Below are positions 30,829-38,155 of a stretch of DNA of 38,155 bases, piece by piece. This stretch comes from Methanobacteriota archaeon (GTDB lineage: Archaea; Thermoplasmatota; Poseidoniia; MGIII; CG-Epi1). The stretch lies in NCBI GenBank assembly GCA_002687355.1, contig NYZZ01000041.1:1-38155 (forward strand), given 5' to 3'. The position numbers and the translations under genes are program-made. How positions within the stretch are numbered: position 1 is the stretch's first letter; each line of letters opens with the position of its first letter. The notes under the pieces are model-generated. The model worked only from the letters and a program-made list of their open reading frames with translations. It was not told where the DNA came from and ran no database searches.

Positions 30829-31887
30829 ATGTTTTACAAGGTGCCCCTTGCCGTATCCATGGCAGACGCCCCAGAAGCGACAGCCTCCAACAACGTTGCG
30901 GTGATCTTTTGCGGTGGCACCGGCAGGTGTGGCACCAACGTGCTCAAGCACGTATTCGCACGCCATCCAGATGTTTACGCACTACCCTTCGAGGTTCGCT
31001 TTCTGCTCGACCCCGGAGGCATCATTGATTTTTACACTAGCTTCTCTACTTCTTGGTCTCCCTTCCTCGCTGATGACCGCATCCAACGTCTGCAGACGCT
31101 ACTGACCGACGTGGAACGCGAGCAGCTGGTACATCGTCTTCCTGATTGGCTCGCACTACGCTGCGACCGAGGCCGTTGGATCGCACCGCGCCGCTATGCA
31201 GGATGGGATTTAGCACGTCACCTGCCCCACTTCCGCACACACAATCGACGCCTGCTGCGCGCACTGGTGGAGTTCAGCTACGACGGAGTCTGGCCTGGCA
31301 CCGCCAGCTACACAGTTGCTCCCGAGGTAGCGTTTGCACCACCGCAGGCACCGAATGAGTTGCGTGATCTGCTCAGCAACTACCTAACTACACTCTTCGA
31401 AGAACTGTTGCAGAATACCAACCACAGGGTGCTTTTCCTAGATGAGACCTGGGCTTTACTTTTCATGCGCGAGCTGCACGAGTTGCTTCCCCGCGCACGT
31501 TTCATCCACATGCTGCGAGATCCGCGCGACGTAATCGCCTCGCTCAGCCAGCAGCGGTGGGCCCCTCGAGACCGCGTAGAGGCGACGCACTTCTATCTAG
31601 AACTTATGGATCGTATCCTCGCCCACCGTCAGGACTTGGGGTCACGCTACTACGAAGTTCGGCTCGAGGCCTTGATAGCTGACCCTCGTCTGACCATCAC
31701 TAACATCTGCGAGTTCCTCGGTCTGACATTTACCAAGGAGCTACTGGAGGTCGACTTGAGCCAGTCACACAGCGACCGCTGGCGTAGTGAATTCAACGCC
31801 CACGAACAGCAAACCATCAATGCACTAGTGAAAGAGAAGCTTCTGCTGCTAGGCTACCCATCTGAGAATGAGCCTGTGGAGAACTAG
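30829..31887 (+). CDS. Sulfotransferase family protein
   Basis: The protein (352 aa) resembles PAPS-dependent sulfotransferases. The 5'-phosphosulfate-binding loop is GGTGRCGTNVL near residues 29-39, and the 3'-phosphate-binding segment is RFIHMLRDPRDVIASL near 224-239, followed by YYEVRLEALIADPRLTITNICEFLGL. The enzyme would move a sulfuryl group onto a hydroxyl or amine, probably on a glycan or lipid, given the glycosyltransferase and deacetylase genes that converge on it. A GATATGTTTTAC stretch 25-30 bases upstream of ATG 30859 (MADAPEATASNN) suggests the real start may be there, which would trim 10 residues. Its stop overlaps the convergent glycosyltransferase by 4 bases. Confidence 0.8.
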   Translation: MFYKVPLAVSMADAPEATASNNVAVIFCGGTGRCGTNVLKHVFARHPDVYALPFEVRFLLDPGGIIDFYTSFSTSWSPFLADDRIQRLQTLLTDVEREQLVHRLPDWLALRCDRGRWIAPRRYAGWDLARHLPHFRTHNRRLLRALVEFSYDGVWPGTASYTVAPEVAFAPPQAPNELRDLLSNYLTTLFEELLQNTNHRVLFLDETWALLFMRELHELLPRARFIHMLRDPRDVIASLSQQRWAPRDRVEATHFYLELMDRILAHRQDLGSRYYEVRLEALIADPRLTITNICEFLGLTFTKELLEVDLSQSHSDRWRSEFNAHEQQTINALVKEKLLLLGYPSENEPVEN

Positions 31888-33089
31888 TTTACTTGGGGGA
31901 GATGCCGCGTCGCGCTCAGCGCATCGATTAGCGCTAGTAGTTTCGGTTCCTGTCGCTCCCAACAGAGTTGCTCTGTGAAGGCGCGTTGTGCCCGGCGTCG
32001 CAGCTGCGGCAGCGCTTTCGATGCCTCTAACGCCAACAACACCTTACCCACTTGGTCCGGCTCTCCACCTTTGAAAACGAGTCCAGCACCGGAAGCCCGT
32101 ACCAACCGCGCCCGCTCGCGGAAGTTACGCGTCAGCACAGGCACTCCGCAGGCGAAATAATCGATGATTTTCTGGGGGATTGCCAAGTGTGCCCAGAGCA
32201 CTCGATTGTATTGGATGATGCCGATATCAAGTGTCTGCAAATAGTGGTGCACTTGGCGATAGTCTACTATCGGATGGAACACGAACCTTGCCGCCACGCC
32301 GGAGGCGACAGCGTGTGTAGCAAGCGCCTCACGCACATTGGTAGGCCCACCTAGAATCAGCACCTTCAGTCGCGATTCGGAGTCATGTTGATGTACAAAC
32401 TCGACTGCCTCGATCAGCATCTCGAGGCGCTTGTTCTGTAGATTTCCCACAAAGCCCACCACCACATCGCTGGGGCTGAACCCGAGCTCGCGACGCACTT
32501 CGGCACGGGGTCGGAAGACGAGGGATTCGACCTCACGACGCGTTCGTGCAGTGAGCAGCACGCGGCACTCTTTGCCTCTCCGCCGGAACCGGAGCGCCAG
32601 CGTTTCACAGACCGTTACTACTGCGTCCACAGCCGGCAGCAAGGTTCGCTCGAGTAACTTCGTAGCGAAGCCCAGTGCGGGGTTCGTCTGGGCTTCCATG
32701 GCAGGCCAGTCCTCATGGGAGTCGTAGATTAGCCCGTACCTTTGGAATAGCCGGCCAGTTACTGCAGCGGGGAGCATTTCTAAATCGGCAGCGATTACCA
32801 CGTCGGGATTGAAAACGGCCAGCCGCCGGAGCATCTGCCGCACCAGCGCTAGATAGCTAGGTATCTTGAGCGGAAACGGGCGTGATTCTGCACTCAGTTT
32901 TTGATAGAGGCGGTGGAACGTTACCCCCTCATAACTCCCTGTTAACTCACGAAACGGTTGTCGCCGGGCCCAACATAGCACTTCTACCGTATGCCCTCGT
33001 GCAACGCACGATTGCGCTTCGAGTAGGACCCTCCGGTCGAGCTTAGGCTCGAGCAGATCATACCCCAGTAGGAAAGCGATGCGACTCAC
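31884..33089 (-). CDS. GT4-family glycosyltransferase (GT-B fold)
   Basis: This 401-aa protein has the two Rossmann-like halves of a GT-B glycosyltransferase. The N-terminal half carries VLLEAQSCVARGHTVEVLCWARRQPF and VVIAADLEMLPAAV. The C-terminal half has the donor-binding stretches DVVVGFVGNLQNKRLEMLIEAV and IPQKIIDYFACGVPVLTRNF, in which the nucleotide-sugar-binding acidic residue is part of the GT4 E-x7-E region. It likely transfers a sugar from a nucleotide donor to a lipid, protein or glycan acceptor in the cytoplasm. It overlaps the PIG-L-type gene by 4 bases on the same strand, so both are co-translated. Donor and acceptor are unknown. Confidence 0.85.
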   Translation of the reverse strand: MSRIAFLLGYDLLEPKLDRRVLLEAQSCVARGHTVEVLCWARRQPFRELTGSYEGVTFHRLYQKLSAESRPFPLKIPSYLALVRQMLRRLAVFNPDVVIAADLEMLPAAVTGRLFQRYGLIYDSHEDWPAMEAQTNPALGFATKLLERTLLPAVDAVVTVCETLALRFRRRGKECRVLLTARTRREVESLVFRPRAEVRRELGFSPSDVVVGFVGNLQNKRLEMLIEAVEFVHQHDSESRLKVLILGGPTNVREALATHAVASGVAARFVFHPIVDYRQVHHYLQTLDIGIIQYNRVLWAHLAIPQKIIDYFACGVPVLTRNFRERARLVRASGAGLVFKGGEPDQVGKVLLALEASKALPQLRRRAQRAFTEQLCWERQEPKLLALIDALSATRHLPQVN

Positions 33090-33856
33090 AACATACCGTC
33101 CAGTCGGACCCTAAGTGTTTCAAATCCCTCAGCATATTCTGTGGCGAGACGGATTCCGCGCATGCGCACAACCGAGCGGAAGAATTTCGCATCAAAGTAG
33201 GGATTATGCTTCTGGCTGGCGTAGCATTCCAGCGCTTCAATTTTCTTTCGCACATGCCGCTCCTCGAGCGAAACGAAGCAATTCAGTTTGATTTCGAGAT
33301 TATTCCATGGCAGTTCGTAACCCAGCAGTGTACAGTTACGGAAGGCACGTAGTGCCTCGGCGGTCACGACACCATGGTCCTGATGGATGTCGGTCGTGGC
33401 AGGAGTGAAAACAAGCTCATACTGGTTCTGCCGCGAATGGTCGTAGAGCGACTGTAGGATTTCCTGCCGGTCGCGCGGAAAATGACGAGTATAGAAATCG
33501 AGGATTTCGTGAGTAGTGCCTAGAATCCCACTGGAGCGCGCTGCTTCATCGACCAAACTGGGGTATCGCTCGGCAACAGCGCTGAAGCAGAGAATATGCA
33601 CAGACCACCCCCGCTCAACCAATTTAGCGATGGCTCCACCACACCCGAGCTCAGCATCATCGGTGTGCGGACTTAGTACCAGCGCACGTCGCTGTCGACC
33701 CGAGTCGACCTTTTCGGAAACGGCTTCGCGCACCAGTTCACTGATTGGTCGCCCTTGCTCTGTAGCGAGTTCCTTCAGTGACGCCCACTTCTCGCTATGC
33801 GAGTTGGTAATCGAGAGCAAGAACTGCTCCGGTTTGTTCTCCTTCTTCCAAACCAT
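33086..33856 (-). CDS. PIG-L/LmbE-type deacetylase with ribbon-helix-helix-like N-terminus
   Basis: The protein (256 aa from ATG 33856) is an N-acetylglucosaminyl deacetylase family member. The zinc motif is VLSPHTDDAELGCGG, with T in place of the usual P in H-P-D-D, and the second motif is TDIHQDHGVV. It would remove an acetyl group from an N-acetylated sugar. Residues 9-53 (FLLSITNSHSEKWASLKELATEQGRPISELVREAVSEKV) look like a ribbon-helix-helix DNA-binding or dimerisation domain, unusual in this family. ATG 33856 is favoured over 33874 because a TATA box centred at 33882 would give a leaderless start there, whereas 33874 would be too close. The next gene, a GT4 enzyme, overlaps by 4 bases. 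Confidence 0.8.
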   Translation of the reverse strand: MVWKKENKPEQFLLSITNSHSEKWASLKELATEQGRPISELVREAVSEKVDSGRQRRALVLSPHTDDAELGCGGAIAKLVERGWSVHILCFSAVAERYPSLVDEAARSSGILGTTHEILDFYTRHFPRDRQEILQSLYDHSRQNQYELVFTPATTDIHQDHGVVTAEALRAFRNCTLLGYELPWNNLEIKLNCFVSLEERHVRKKIEALECYASQKHNPYFDAKFFRSVVRMRGIRLATEYAEGFETLRVRLDGML

Positions 33857-33877
33857 TCCTATATCCCTGCACAATTG

Positions 33878-33887
33878 GTTATATAAC
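33878..33887. promoter_or_regulatory. Palindromic TATA box between two divergent genes
   Basis: GTTATATAAC is a perfect 10-bp palindrome. Its centre is about 26 bases from the minus-strand ATG at 33856 and about 23 bases from the plus-strand ATG at 33905. One box could therefore serve both genes. Only 48 bases lie between the two start codons. Confidence 0.6.
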
Positions 33888-33904
33888 TGTATTGTTACCG
33901 CTGT

Positions 33905-34483
33905 ATGGGATTTCAGCTAGACAGACGCGTCTACGAGCCGGCAGAGGACAGCCAGTTGCTCTGCGCGACACTAGAGAAGGCGGTAGCGCACTTTCCAGAA
34001 TTACGTGGCTGTGTTCTGGAGCTGGGTACTGGCAGTGGTATTGTCGCACTAACTCTTGCGTCATTAGGTGCGACCGTTACGGCGACCGACCTGAATCCAT
34101 ATGCTGTCGCACTGGCACGTAGCAACGCCCAGGAACAAGACCTCACAATTGAGTTCCTGCAAGGGGATCTCTTCAAGCCAATCGGTGGTCGCAAGTTTGA
34201 CGCGATTGTCTGTAACCCTCCCTACTTGCCACCGAGCGACGACTACGATGATCGCTGGCTGGCGCTGGCAGTCGAAGGCGGTCCTAGCGGCATCGAATTT
34301 ACGCAGCGATTGCTCATTAATGCGCCGCGTAATTTGCATCCGGAAGGAGGAGTATGGCTGGTAATCTCGAGCTTGGCAGGGGACCTGCCAGCCGGGTGGG
34401 AACGTAAGCGATTCGACACACAGAATTTCGAAGGTGAAAACCTGTGCGTAGAACGACTGTCACGCTCGACGATAAATATTTAA
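33905..34483 (+). CDS. HemK/PrmC-type protein methyltransferase
   Basis: The protein (192 aa) is a SAM-dependent methyltransferase of the short archaeal HemK type, like eukaryotic Mtq2. The SAM-binding motif I VLELGTGSGIVAL is near residue 38, followed by TATDLNPYAVALAR, and the catalytic N-P-P-Y in DAIVCNPPYLPPSDDYDDRW, which methylates a glutamine amide. Such enzymes modify the GGQ motif of the class 1 release factor, working with a Trm112-like partner that is not seen here. The N-terminal substrate domain of bacterial PrmC is absent, as expected. Start at 33905 with no Shine-Dalgarno suggests a leaderless transcript from the palindromic TATA box. Confidence 0.88.
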   Translation: MGFQLDRRVYEPAEDSQLLCATLEKAVAHFPELRGCVLELGTGSGIVALTLASLGATVTATDLNPYAVALARSNAQEQDLTIEFLQGDLFKPIGGRKFDAIVCNPPYLPPSDDYDDRWLALAVEGGPSGIEFTQRLLINAPRNLHPEGGVWLVISSLAGDLPAGWERKRFDTQNFEGENLCVERLSRSTINI

Positions 34484-34503
34484 ATAAAACCGGTGCCTTT
34501 TTC

Positions 34504-35154
34504 CTAGTCGTGGTCTGGGAAACGGTGAATGTAGCGCAGCTGCGGCAGCGCGCTCGCTAGCTTAAGACCGCGCAGCAGGATTTGCCCGAAAGGAAGTGCC
34601 ATAACAGAATAAATCATAATCCAGTGCGGCAGAAACCAGAGTCGCTCCTGTAGCCCCCAGTGCGGTTCCCACGGCAGCGAGAGTGCCTGCACCGGTAGCC
34701 CCGCTACAAAGTTGTAGAGCCACATGATGATGGGAATTGCAATCAACATAGTGAAGACCATTGGTTTCATCTGGTTAGCCATCATTCCCGACTGCAGCAT
34801 CAGTACCTCCGGTTGCATCTTCATCAGCTTCTGTACACGTGCTTGCTGGCCTTCCTTGCGCGCGTCGCTCAAGGCTTTGTTGTATGCCTGCATCTTCAGC
34901 TGCACGTCAGCCATCTGTTCCCAGTCAACCAGCAGATGTCGAATAAAAGTCGTCCCTGCAATCATAACCATCCCTGCCAGCAGGATTGTCAGTGCTGGGT
35001 AATTGCCATCGAACCCGATGCGCGGCTCGAGGGTTAACTCCGCAACTTCACCCATCACCACTCGCAGCCCGGGATTAACGATGATATAGAGCATCAAGAA
35101 CATGGTCAGGAACATCCCTCCCATTGCTGGGGGCTGTTGCGAAGAATCGCTCAT
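34504..35154 (-). CDS. DUF106 membrane protein (Oxa1/YidC/EMC3-like insertase)
   Basis: This 216-aa protein belongs to the archaeal DUF106 family, the archaeal relative of Oxa1, YidC, EMC3 and TMCO1. It has an N-terminal membrane segment (MFLTMFLMLYIIV), another at about 50-67, a cytoplasmic coiled coil (MADVQLKMQAYNKALSDARKEGQQARVQKLMKMQPEVL) and membrane segments around PMVFTMLIAIPIIMWLYNFVAG and HWIMIYSVMALPFGQILL. It probably helps membrane-protein insertion, which fits its place in an operon with secY. It overlaps adkA by 4 bases. Length is typical. Confidence 0.92.
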   Translation of the reverse strand: MSDSSQQPPAMGGMFLTMFLMLYIIVNPGLRVVMGEVAELTLEPRIGFDGNYPALTILLAGMVMIAGTTFIRHLLVDWEQMADVQLKMQAYNKALSDARKEGQQARVQKLMKMQPEVLMLQSGMMANQMKPMVFTMLIAIPIIMWLYNFVAGLPVQALSLPWEPHWGLQERLWFLPHWIMIYSVMALPFGQILLRGLKLASALPQLRYIHRFPDHD

Positions 35155-35687
35155 GAAAGTAGATCCTGGAATTGTGCCACTGCCTCGTCAATTCTACCGT
35201 CGTGGTTCTCTACTACAGCAACGGTGGCGCCAACCATGACTGCGCCGGCTGCGGCGAAGGCTCGGTTCACCTCCTGATGCGTTGCCACGTCATCGACGTC
35301 GCGCTGACGGGTCACGTCCTTCGCACGACGACCGGCAATCTCGGTGGGCGTGGCTTCGACCATCACGATAATTGCTGGTGACATGGCACGCAGCGTCCAC
35401 TCTGGTAAACCTGGTAAGTAACCGCGCTTAGTAAGGATAGAAGTATGCGTGTCAACTACTACGTTACCCATGGAGGTTATTTTTTCGCCAGCCAAACGCT
35501 GCAGCCGCTGTTGTTCGGCCACCGGTAACTTGCGCATCTGGTCACGGTCTGGTACACCTTCGGACTGCGCGACTTCAAACATAATGTCACCAAAATTAAC
35601 GATGGCATAACCAGCCTCTGACGCTCCACCCATGACAGTGGACTTGCCTACTCCCGGCACTCCGGTAACAACAACAACCCCCATCAA
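35151..35687 (-). CDS. adkA: Archaeal-type adenylate kinase AdkA
   Basis: The protein (178 aa) converts AMP and ATP to two ADP. The P-loop is G-V-P-G-V-G-K-S-T at residues 9-17. The family-like pattern INFGDIMFEVAQSEGV appears as IVNFGDIMFEVAQSEGVPDRDQMRKLP, followed by VVVDTHTSILTKRGYLPGLPEWTL and the basic segment RRAKDVTRQRDVD. This is the short archaeal form without the LID insertion, normally trimeric. In archaea adkA often sits between secY and DUF106, as here except for an acyltransferase inserted upstream. It overlaps both neighbours by 4 bases. Confidence 0.95.
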   Translation of the reverse strand: MMGVVVVTGVPGVGKSTVMGGASEAGYAIVNFGDIMFEVAQSEGVPDRDQMRKLPVAEQQRLQRLAGEKITSMGNVVVDTHTSILTKRGYLPGLPEWTLRAMSPAIIVMVEATPTEIAGRRAKDVTRQRDVDDVATHQEVNRAFAAAGAVMVGATVAVVENHDGRIDEAVAQFQDLLS

Positions 35688-36313
35688 TCACCGAGTCGGT
35701 TGGTCTTCTTCAGGTTTTCCGGCAATTCCATAATCTGTGCTGGCACACCCATTGCCATTTTCCAGGCGGGTACATCGCGCGTAACGATTGCACCGCCAGC
35801 GATGAAGGCCCCCTCACCAATCGTGATGCCCGGCATCAGTGTTGCGTTGGCACCAATGGTAACATCATTCTCCAGCGTAACAGCCTCAAGTTTGTAGACG
35901 GTCCGCAGAGGAGTCCGATCATTTGTAAGCGTCGCATTCGGACCGAGGAAGCAGCGATTGCCAAGGCGTGAACCAGTCGGGATATAAGCTCCAGTTTGCA
36001 AGCTGCAGTGATCGCCGATGCGGCAATCGTTGTCAACGGTCACTCCGGTGCCAATGAGGCTACCGTTGCCGACCGTGGTATCCTCGCGCACCAGCCAGCC
36101 GTGGCCGCTGCGTACAGAATTGCCGAGTCGCGCGCGGGAGTAGAGAGTCCCGGCACGCAGCGTGCAATTGTCACCGACTGTCGCGCCGGAAATTTCAGCC
36201 TCGCGGTCGCTGCCGAGCAGTGGCAGCTCGTCGCTATCGGGATAACCAATGACGACACCAGGGTCGAGTAAGCAGTCCTTACCAACTATCGAGCCGCCGA
36301 TAACGCGCGCCAT
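35684..36313 (-). CDS. Hexapeptide-repeat acyltransferase (left-handed beta helix)
   Basis: This 209-aa protein is built from repeated hexapeptides [LIV]-G-x-x-x-x, for example ATVGDNCTLRAGTLY, TTVGNGSLIGTGVTVDNDCRIGDHCSLQTGAYIPTGSRLGNRC and VTIGANATLMPGITIGEGAFIAGGAIVTRDVPAWKMAMGVPAQIM. It folds as a trimeric left-handed beta helix like WbbJ- or sugar-O/N-acetyltransferases. Acetyl-CoA or another acyl donor is likely; the acceptor, perhaps a nucleotide sugar, is unknown. It is placed between secY and adkA. Its start codon shares its first base with the last base of the secY stop (overlap at 36313), and its stop overlaps adkA. Confidence 0.87.
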   Translation of the reverse strand: MARVIGGSIVGKDCLLDPGVVIGYPDSDELPLLGSDREAEISGATVGDNCTLRAGTLYSRARLGNSVRSGHGWLVREDTTVGNGSLIGTGVTVDNDCRIGDHCSLQTGAYIPTGSRLGNRCFLGPNATLTNDRTPLRTVYKLEAVTLENDVTIGANATLMPGITIGEGAFIAGGAIVTRDVPAWKMAMGVPAQIMELPENLKKTNRLGD

Positions 36314-38031
36314 TAATCCTCGCCGAAGAACTGCCGCAGGACGGGATGCATTTCCATCATTTGCTCCTTACCAATCTGCTCGTACATACGGATCATAATA
36401 CCAACTGTCAGCAGCACTCCCGTGCCAGAGGATTGCCCGGTGGTGCCAACCATGTCGGCCCCAGCGGCGAGTAGCCCCACTATGAAGCCACTGAACATAG
36501 TCACCGTGGGGATGTAACGCTCGAGTACTTTCTCAACAATACGTGGGTCGCGTCGGAAGCCGGGTATCTGCATTCCCGAGCCCTGAATTTGCTTCGCGAC
36601 CGCCTGTGGCCCCATGTTAGTAGTCTCAATCCAGAACTTCGCAAACATCATTGAGCCGAGAATCATAACGCCCATGTAGATGATGATGTGCAGCACTATC
36701 TGGTACGGCTCGTGGGTAACGCCACCAATAGTAGCGTAGCTCTCGTACTTGGGGCTCGCCAGCGGCAGGAACCAGTCCTGCATGCCGTTGATTCGATTGA
36801 GGTAGTAGGCAGCGCCCATAGTCGGGACTGGGTTGCCATCACTAGTGTCAAAGGCACCAATCATCCAGTTGTGGCCGACTATTGGCCATTTTGACATTGA
36901 GGGATGCGACCAGAAGAGCATCGCGAACATGTTGACATTGGCGAGCAGCGCCGCCATTAAGATGACTGGGATGTTGCTGGCGTAAATAAGCCGGATGGGG
37001 TAGCGTCCGCGTGCGCCACGGACCCGACCGTGCGCCAGTGGCAACTCGATACGCGATGACTCTACGTATACTACGACAAAGAATACCACCAATGTTCCTA
37101 CCAGCGCGACGACTGGATTGGGCGGTGCCAGCAGCATCGCCTCGTAGCCGCCTTGCATCAGCTCACGTGACGAGGAATTCATGACATACCAGATAACCAT
37201 CGGGATAGTTCCGGTCGGCGGCGTGTTAGGGCCGGTCGAGCCGGGCGCAGGTTCCCAGTTGAGGGTACCGGTGAAGAGTGCCTGGCTGACGCCAGCGGCG
37301 ATGAAGAGCGAAATTCCACTGCCAATACCCCACTTGGAGACCACCTCATCCATTAGGAATACTATGTAGGAGCCGATAATCAGCTGAGTGATAATAGCCA
37401 TGCGCGCCCAAGTAAGGCCAATCTCACCAACAACCGCGACACTCGGCTCGAGGAAACCGAATACCTGTGGGATAGATTCGACGAAAATCATCACCACCAC
37501 AAGCACCTTCTGGGTGCCCTGATAGATAGCCTTGTCTTTGGCGTCCTGCAAGTTGAGGTTGATAATCTTGGCGCCGGTGAAGAGTTGCATGATAATGCTC
37601 CCGGTGACGATAGGGCCGATACCGAGGTGCATCAGGCTGCCGCTAGCACCGGCGAGAATGGCACGGTACTGGACGAACAAGTCAACAGTGTCGCTGCCGA
37701 GCCCATACATAGTGACGTTTGTCAGCGCGAAGTACAGAATCAGAATGCCCAGTGTCCAGCTCATCTTGGTGCGGAAGTGGACATGCCCCTCCGGCTTACG
37801 GATGGTCGGCATGCGCTCAATGATTGGCGCTAACCCATGCAATTTCGACCCCTCGCCCGAGTACGAGGAAGCCATGTAGGTAACCCAGGTCAGGAGGGTA
37901 ACGCCGGTCCCCATCAGTAACGTCGCCTCGATTCCGGGCTCTTTCCAGCGATACCACAGGAAGAATAGGAGAATCAGTGCGGTGCATGGCCCCAGTGCCT
38001 GAGCTGGGTTGCGCGGGATGTTTTCAGCCAA
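36313..38031 (-). CDS. secY: Preprotein translocase subunit SecY with extended N-terminus
   Basis: The protein (572 aa from TTG 38031) is the channel subunit of the Sec translocon. The normal SecY beginning is seen only after about residue 64 (LHGLAPIIERMPTIRKPEGHVHFRTKMSWTLGILILYFAL), and about ten further membrane segments follow, including the plug and pore region (GASGSLMHLGIGPIVTGSIIMQLFTGAKII). Before it are about 64 residues with two additional hydrophobic segments. M. jannaschii SecY is about 436 aa, so this one is long, with longer periplasmic loops too. The TTG start overlaps the L15 stop by 8 bases; the frame stays open to 38088 but that would lie inside rplO. Coupling to L15 is likely. 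Confidence 0.93.
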   Translation of the reverse strand: MAENIPRNPAQALGPCTALILLFFLWYRWKEPGIEATLLMGTGVTLLTWVTYMASSYSGEGSKLHGLAPIIERMPTIRKPEGHVHFRTKMSWTLGILILYFALTNVTMYGLGSDTVDLFVQYRAILAGASGSLMHLGIGPIVTGSIIMQLFTGAKIINLNLQDAKDKAIYQGTQKVLVVVMIFVESIPQVFGFLEPSVAVVGEIGLTWARMAIITQLIIGSYIVFLMDEVVSKWGIGSGISLFIAAGVSQALFTGTLNWEPAPGSTGPNTPPTGTIPMVIWYVMNSSSRELMQGGYEAMLLAPPNPVVALVGTLVVFFVVVYVESSRIELPLAHGRVRGARGRYPIRLIYASNIPVILMAALLANVNMFAMLFWSHPSMSKWPIVGHNWMIGAFDTSDGNPVPTMGAAYYLNRINGMQDWFLPLASPKYESYATIGGVTHEPYQIVLHIIIYMGVMILGSMMFAKFWIETTNMGPQAVAKQIQGSGMQIPGFRRDPRIVEKVLERYIPTVTMFSGFIVGLLAAGADMVGTTGQSSGTGVLLTVGIMIRMYEQIGKEQMMEMHPVLRQFFGED

Positions 38032-38155
38032 GCAGCACCTCTCCACCAGCAGCTTCCACCTTCTGGATGGCGCGGGCAGAGGCGGCACTTACGGTAATTG
38101 TGCAAGGACGGGTCAGTTCCCCAGTTGCAAGTAGTTTGTCGAAGCCCAGAGCGTT
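38024..38155 (-). CDS. rpl15: Ribosomal protein uL15, C-terminal part (truncated by window edge)
   Basis: The last 43 codons of large-subunit protein uL15 are present. The translation NALGFDKLLATGELTRPCTITV, then ASARAIQKVEAAGGEVLLG and a stop matches the usual L15 end, in which a GYDKVLG-K-L motif is followed by AIEKIEAAGGEV. The gene continues beyond the window. It precedes secY in the classic spc operon order. Confidence 0.9.
   Translation of the reverse strand, partial: NALGFDKLLATGELTRPCTITVSAASARAIQKVEAAGGEVLLG

Noticed and set aside
31884-33856. GT4 plus PIG-L pair as a bacillithiol/mycothiol (BshA/BshB) pathway
   Set aside because: The GT4 N-terminus does not match BshA/MshA, no BshC or cysteine ligase is near, and the PIG-L protein carries an unrelated N-terminal domain.

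Overview
This window looks like a piece of a euryarchaeal genome, most likely a marine planktonic lineage related to Thermoplasmatota (Marine Group II/III type). The domain call is firm. It carries topoisomerase VI subunit A, RadA, RPA with an RPA-associated protein, XPD-type helicase, aIF5B, AdkA-type adenylate kinase, archaeal 4-phosphopantoate--beta-alanine ligase, DUF106, DUF63 and DUF5679. Many genes have a TATA-like box 22-30 bases before the start codon, as expected of leaderless archaeal transcripts. The lineage call is an inference from gene content. The size (38 kb) would suit a fosmid insert, which is a guess.

Layout, left to right. 1-2370 is AT-richer than the rest and holds a frameshifted beta-lactamase-like hydrolase and a cysteine-dioxygenase-like cupin; it ends exactly at the 3' end of a tRNA-Ser(CGA) gene, so it may be an island. 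2479-6112 has a ubiquitin-like modifier with a C-terminal GG, a large membrane protein with an internal pentapeptide-like helix, a sugar-nucleotide epimerase and tRNA-Glu(CTC). 6170-8737 has methylmalonyl-CoA epimerase and an OPT transporter. 8780-11345 is a compact operon of an unknown 141-aa protein and three RecA/KaiC-like proteins with progressively altered P-loops. 11417-12670 is a RidA-EamA operon. 12726-17305 has XPD-like helicase, aIF5B, a basic small protein and an OB-fold protein with three tandem CCHC zinc knuckles. 17490-20830 is a DNA repair operon: RPA, RPA-associated protein, a 34-aa microprotein and RadA, each start overlapping the previous stop.

20827-24447 has, on the minus strand, a zinc-ribbon-like protein, a secreted CARDB protein, an ACT-domain regulator and a DUF63 membrane protein. 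24593-26662 has DUF5679, topoisomerase VI subunit A and the CoA-pathway ligase. 26663-28160 is strongly AT-rich and the change in composition falls inside the glycyl-tRNA synthetase gene, which nevertheless reads through without a break. 28848-30706 has an amidohydrolase and PRPP synthetase. 30829-33856 has a sulfotransferase, a GT4 glycosyltransferase and a PIG-L-type deacetylase with an RHH-like N-terminus, probably for surface glycan work. A palindromic TATA box separates this from a HemK-type methyltransferase. 34504-38155 is the end of the spc ribosomal operon: L15 (partial), SecY, a hexapeptide acyltransferase, AdkA and DUF106.

The strongest candidates for something new are the OB-fold/triple zinc knuckle protein, the KaiC-like trio, the 34-aa gene between the RPA-associated protein and RadA, and the mosaic glyS gene. 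No CRISPR array, rRNA or transposase was seen, and no gap between genes exceeds 300 bases.
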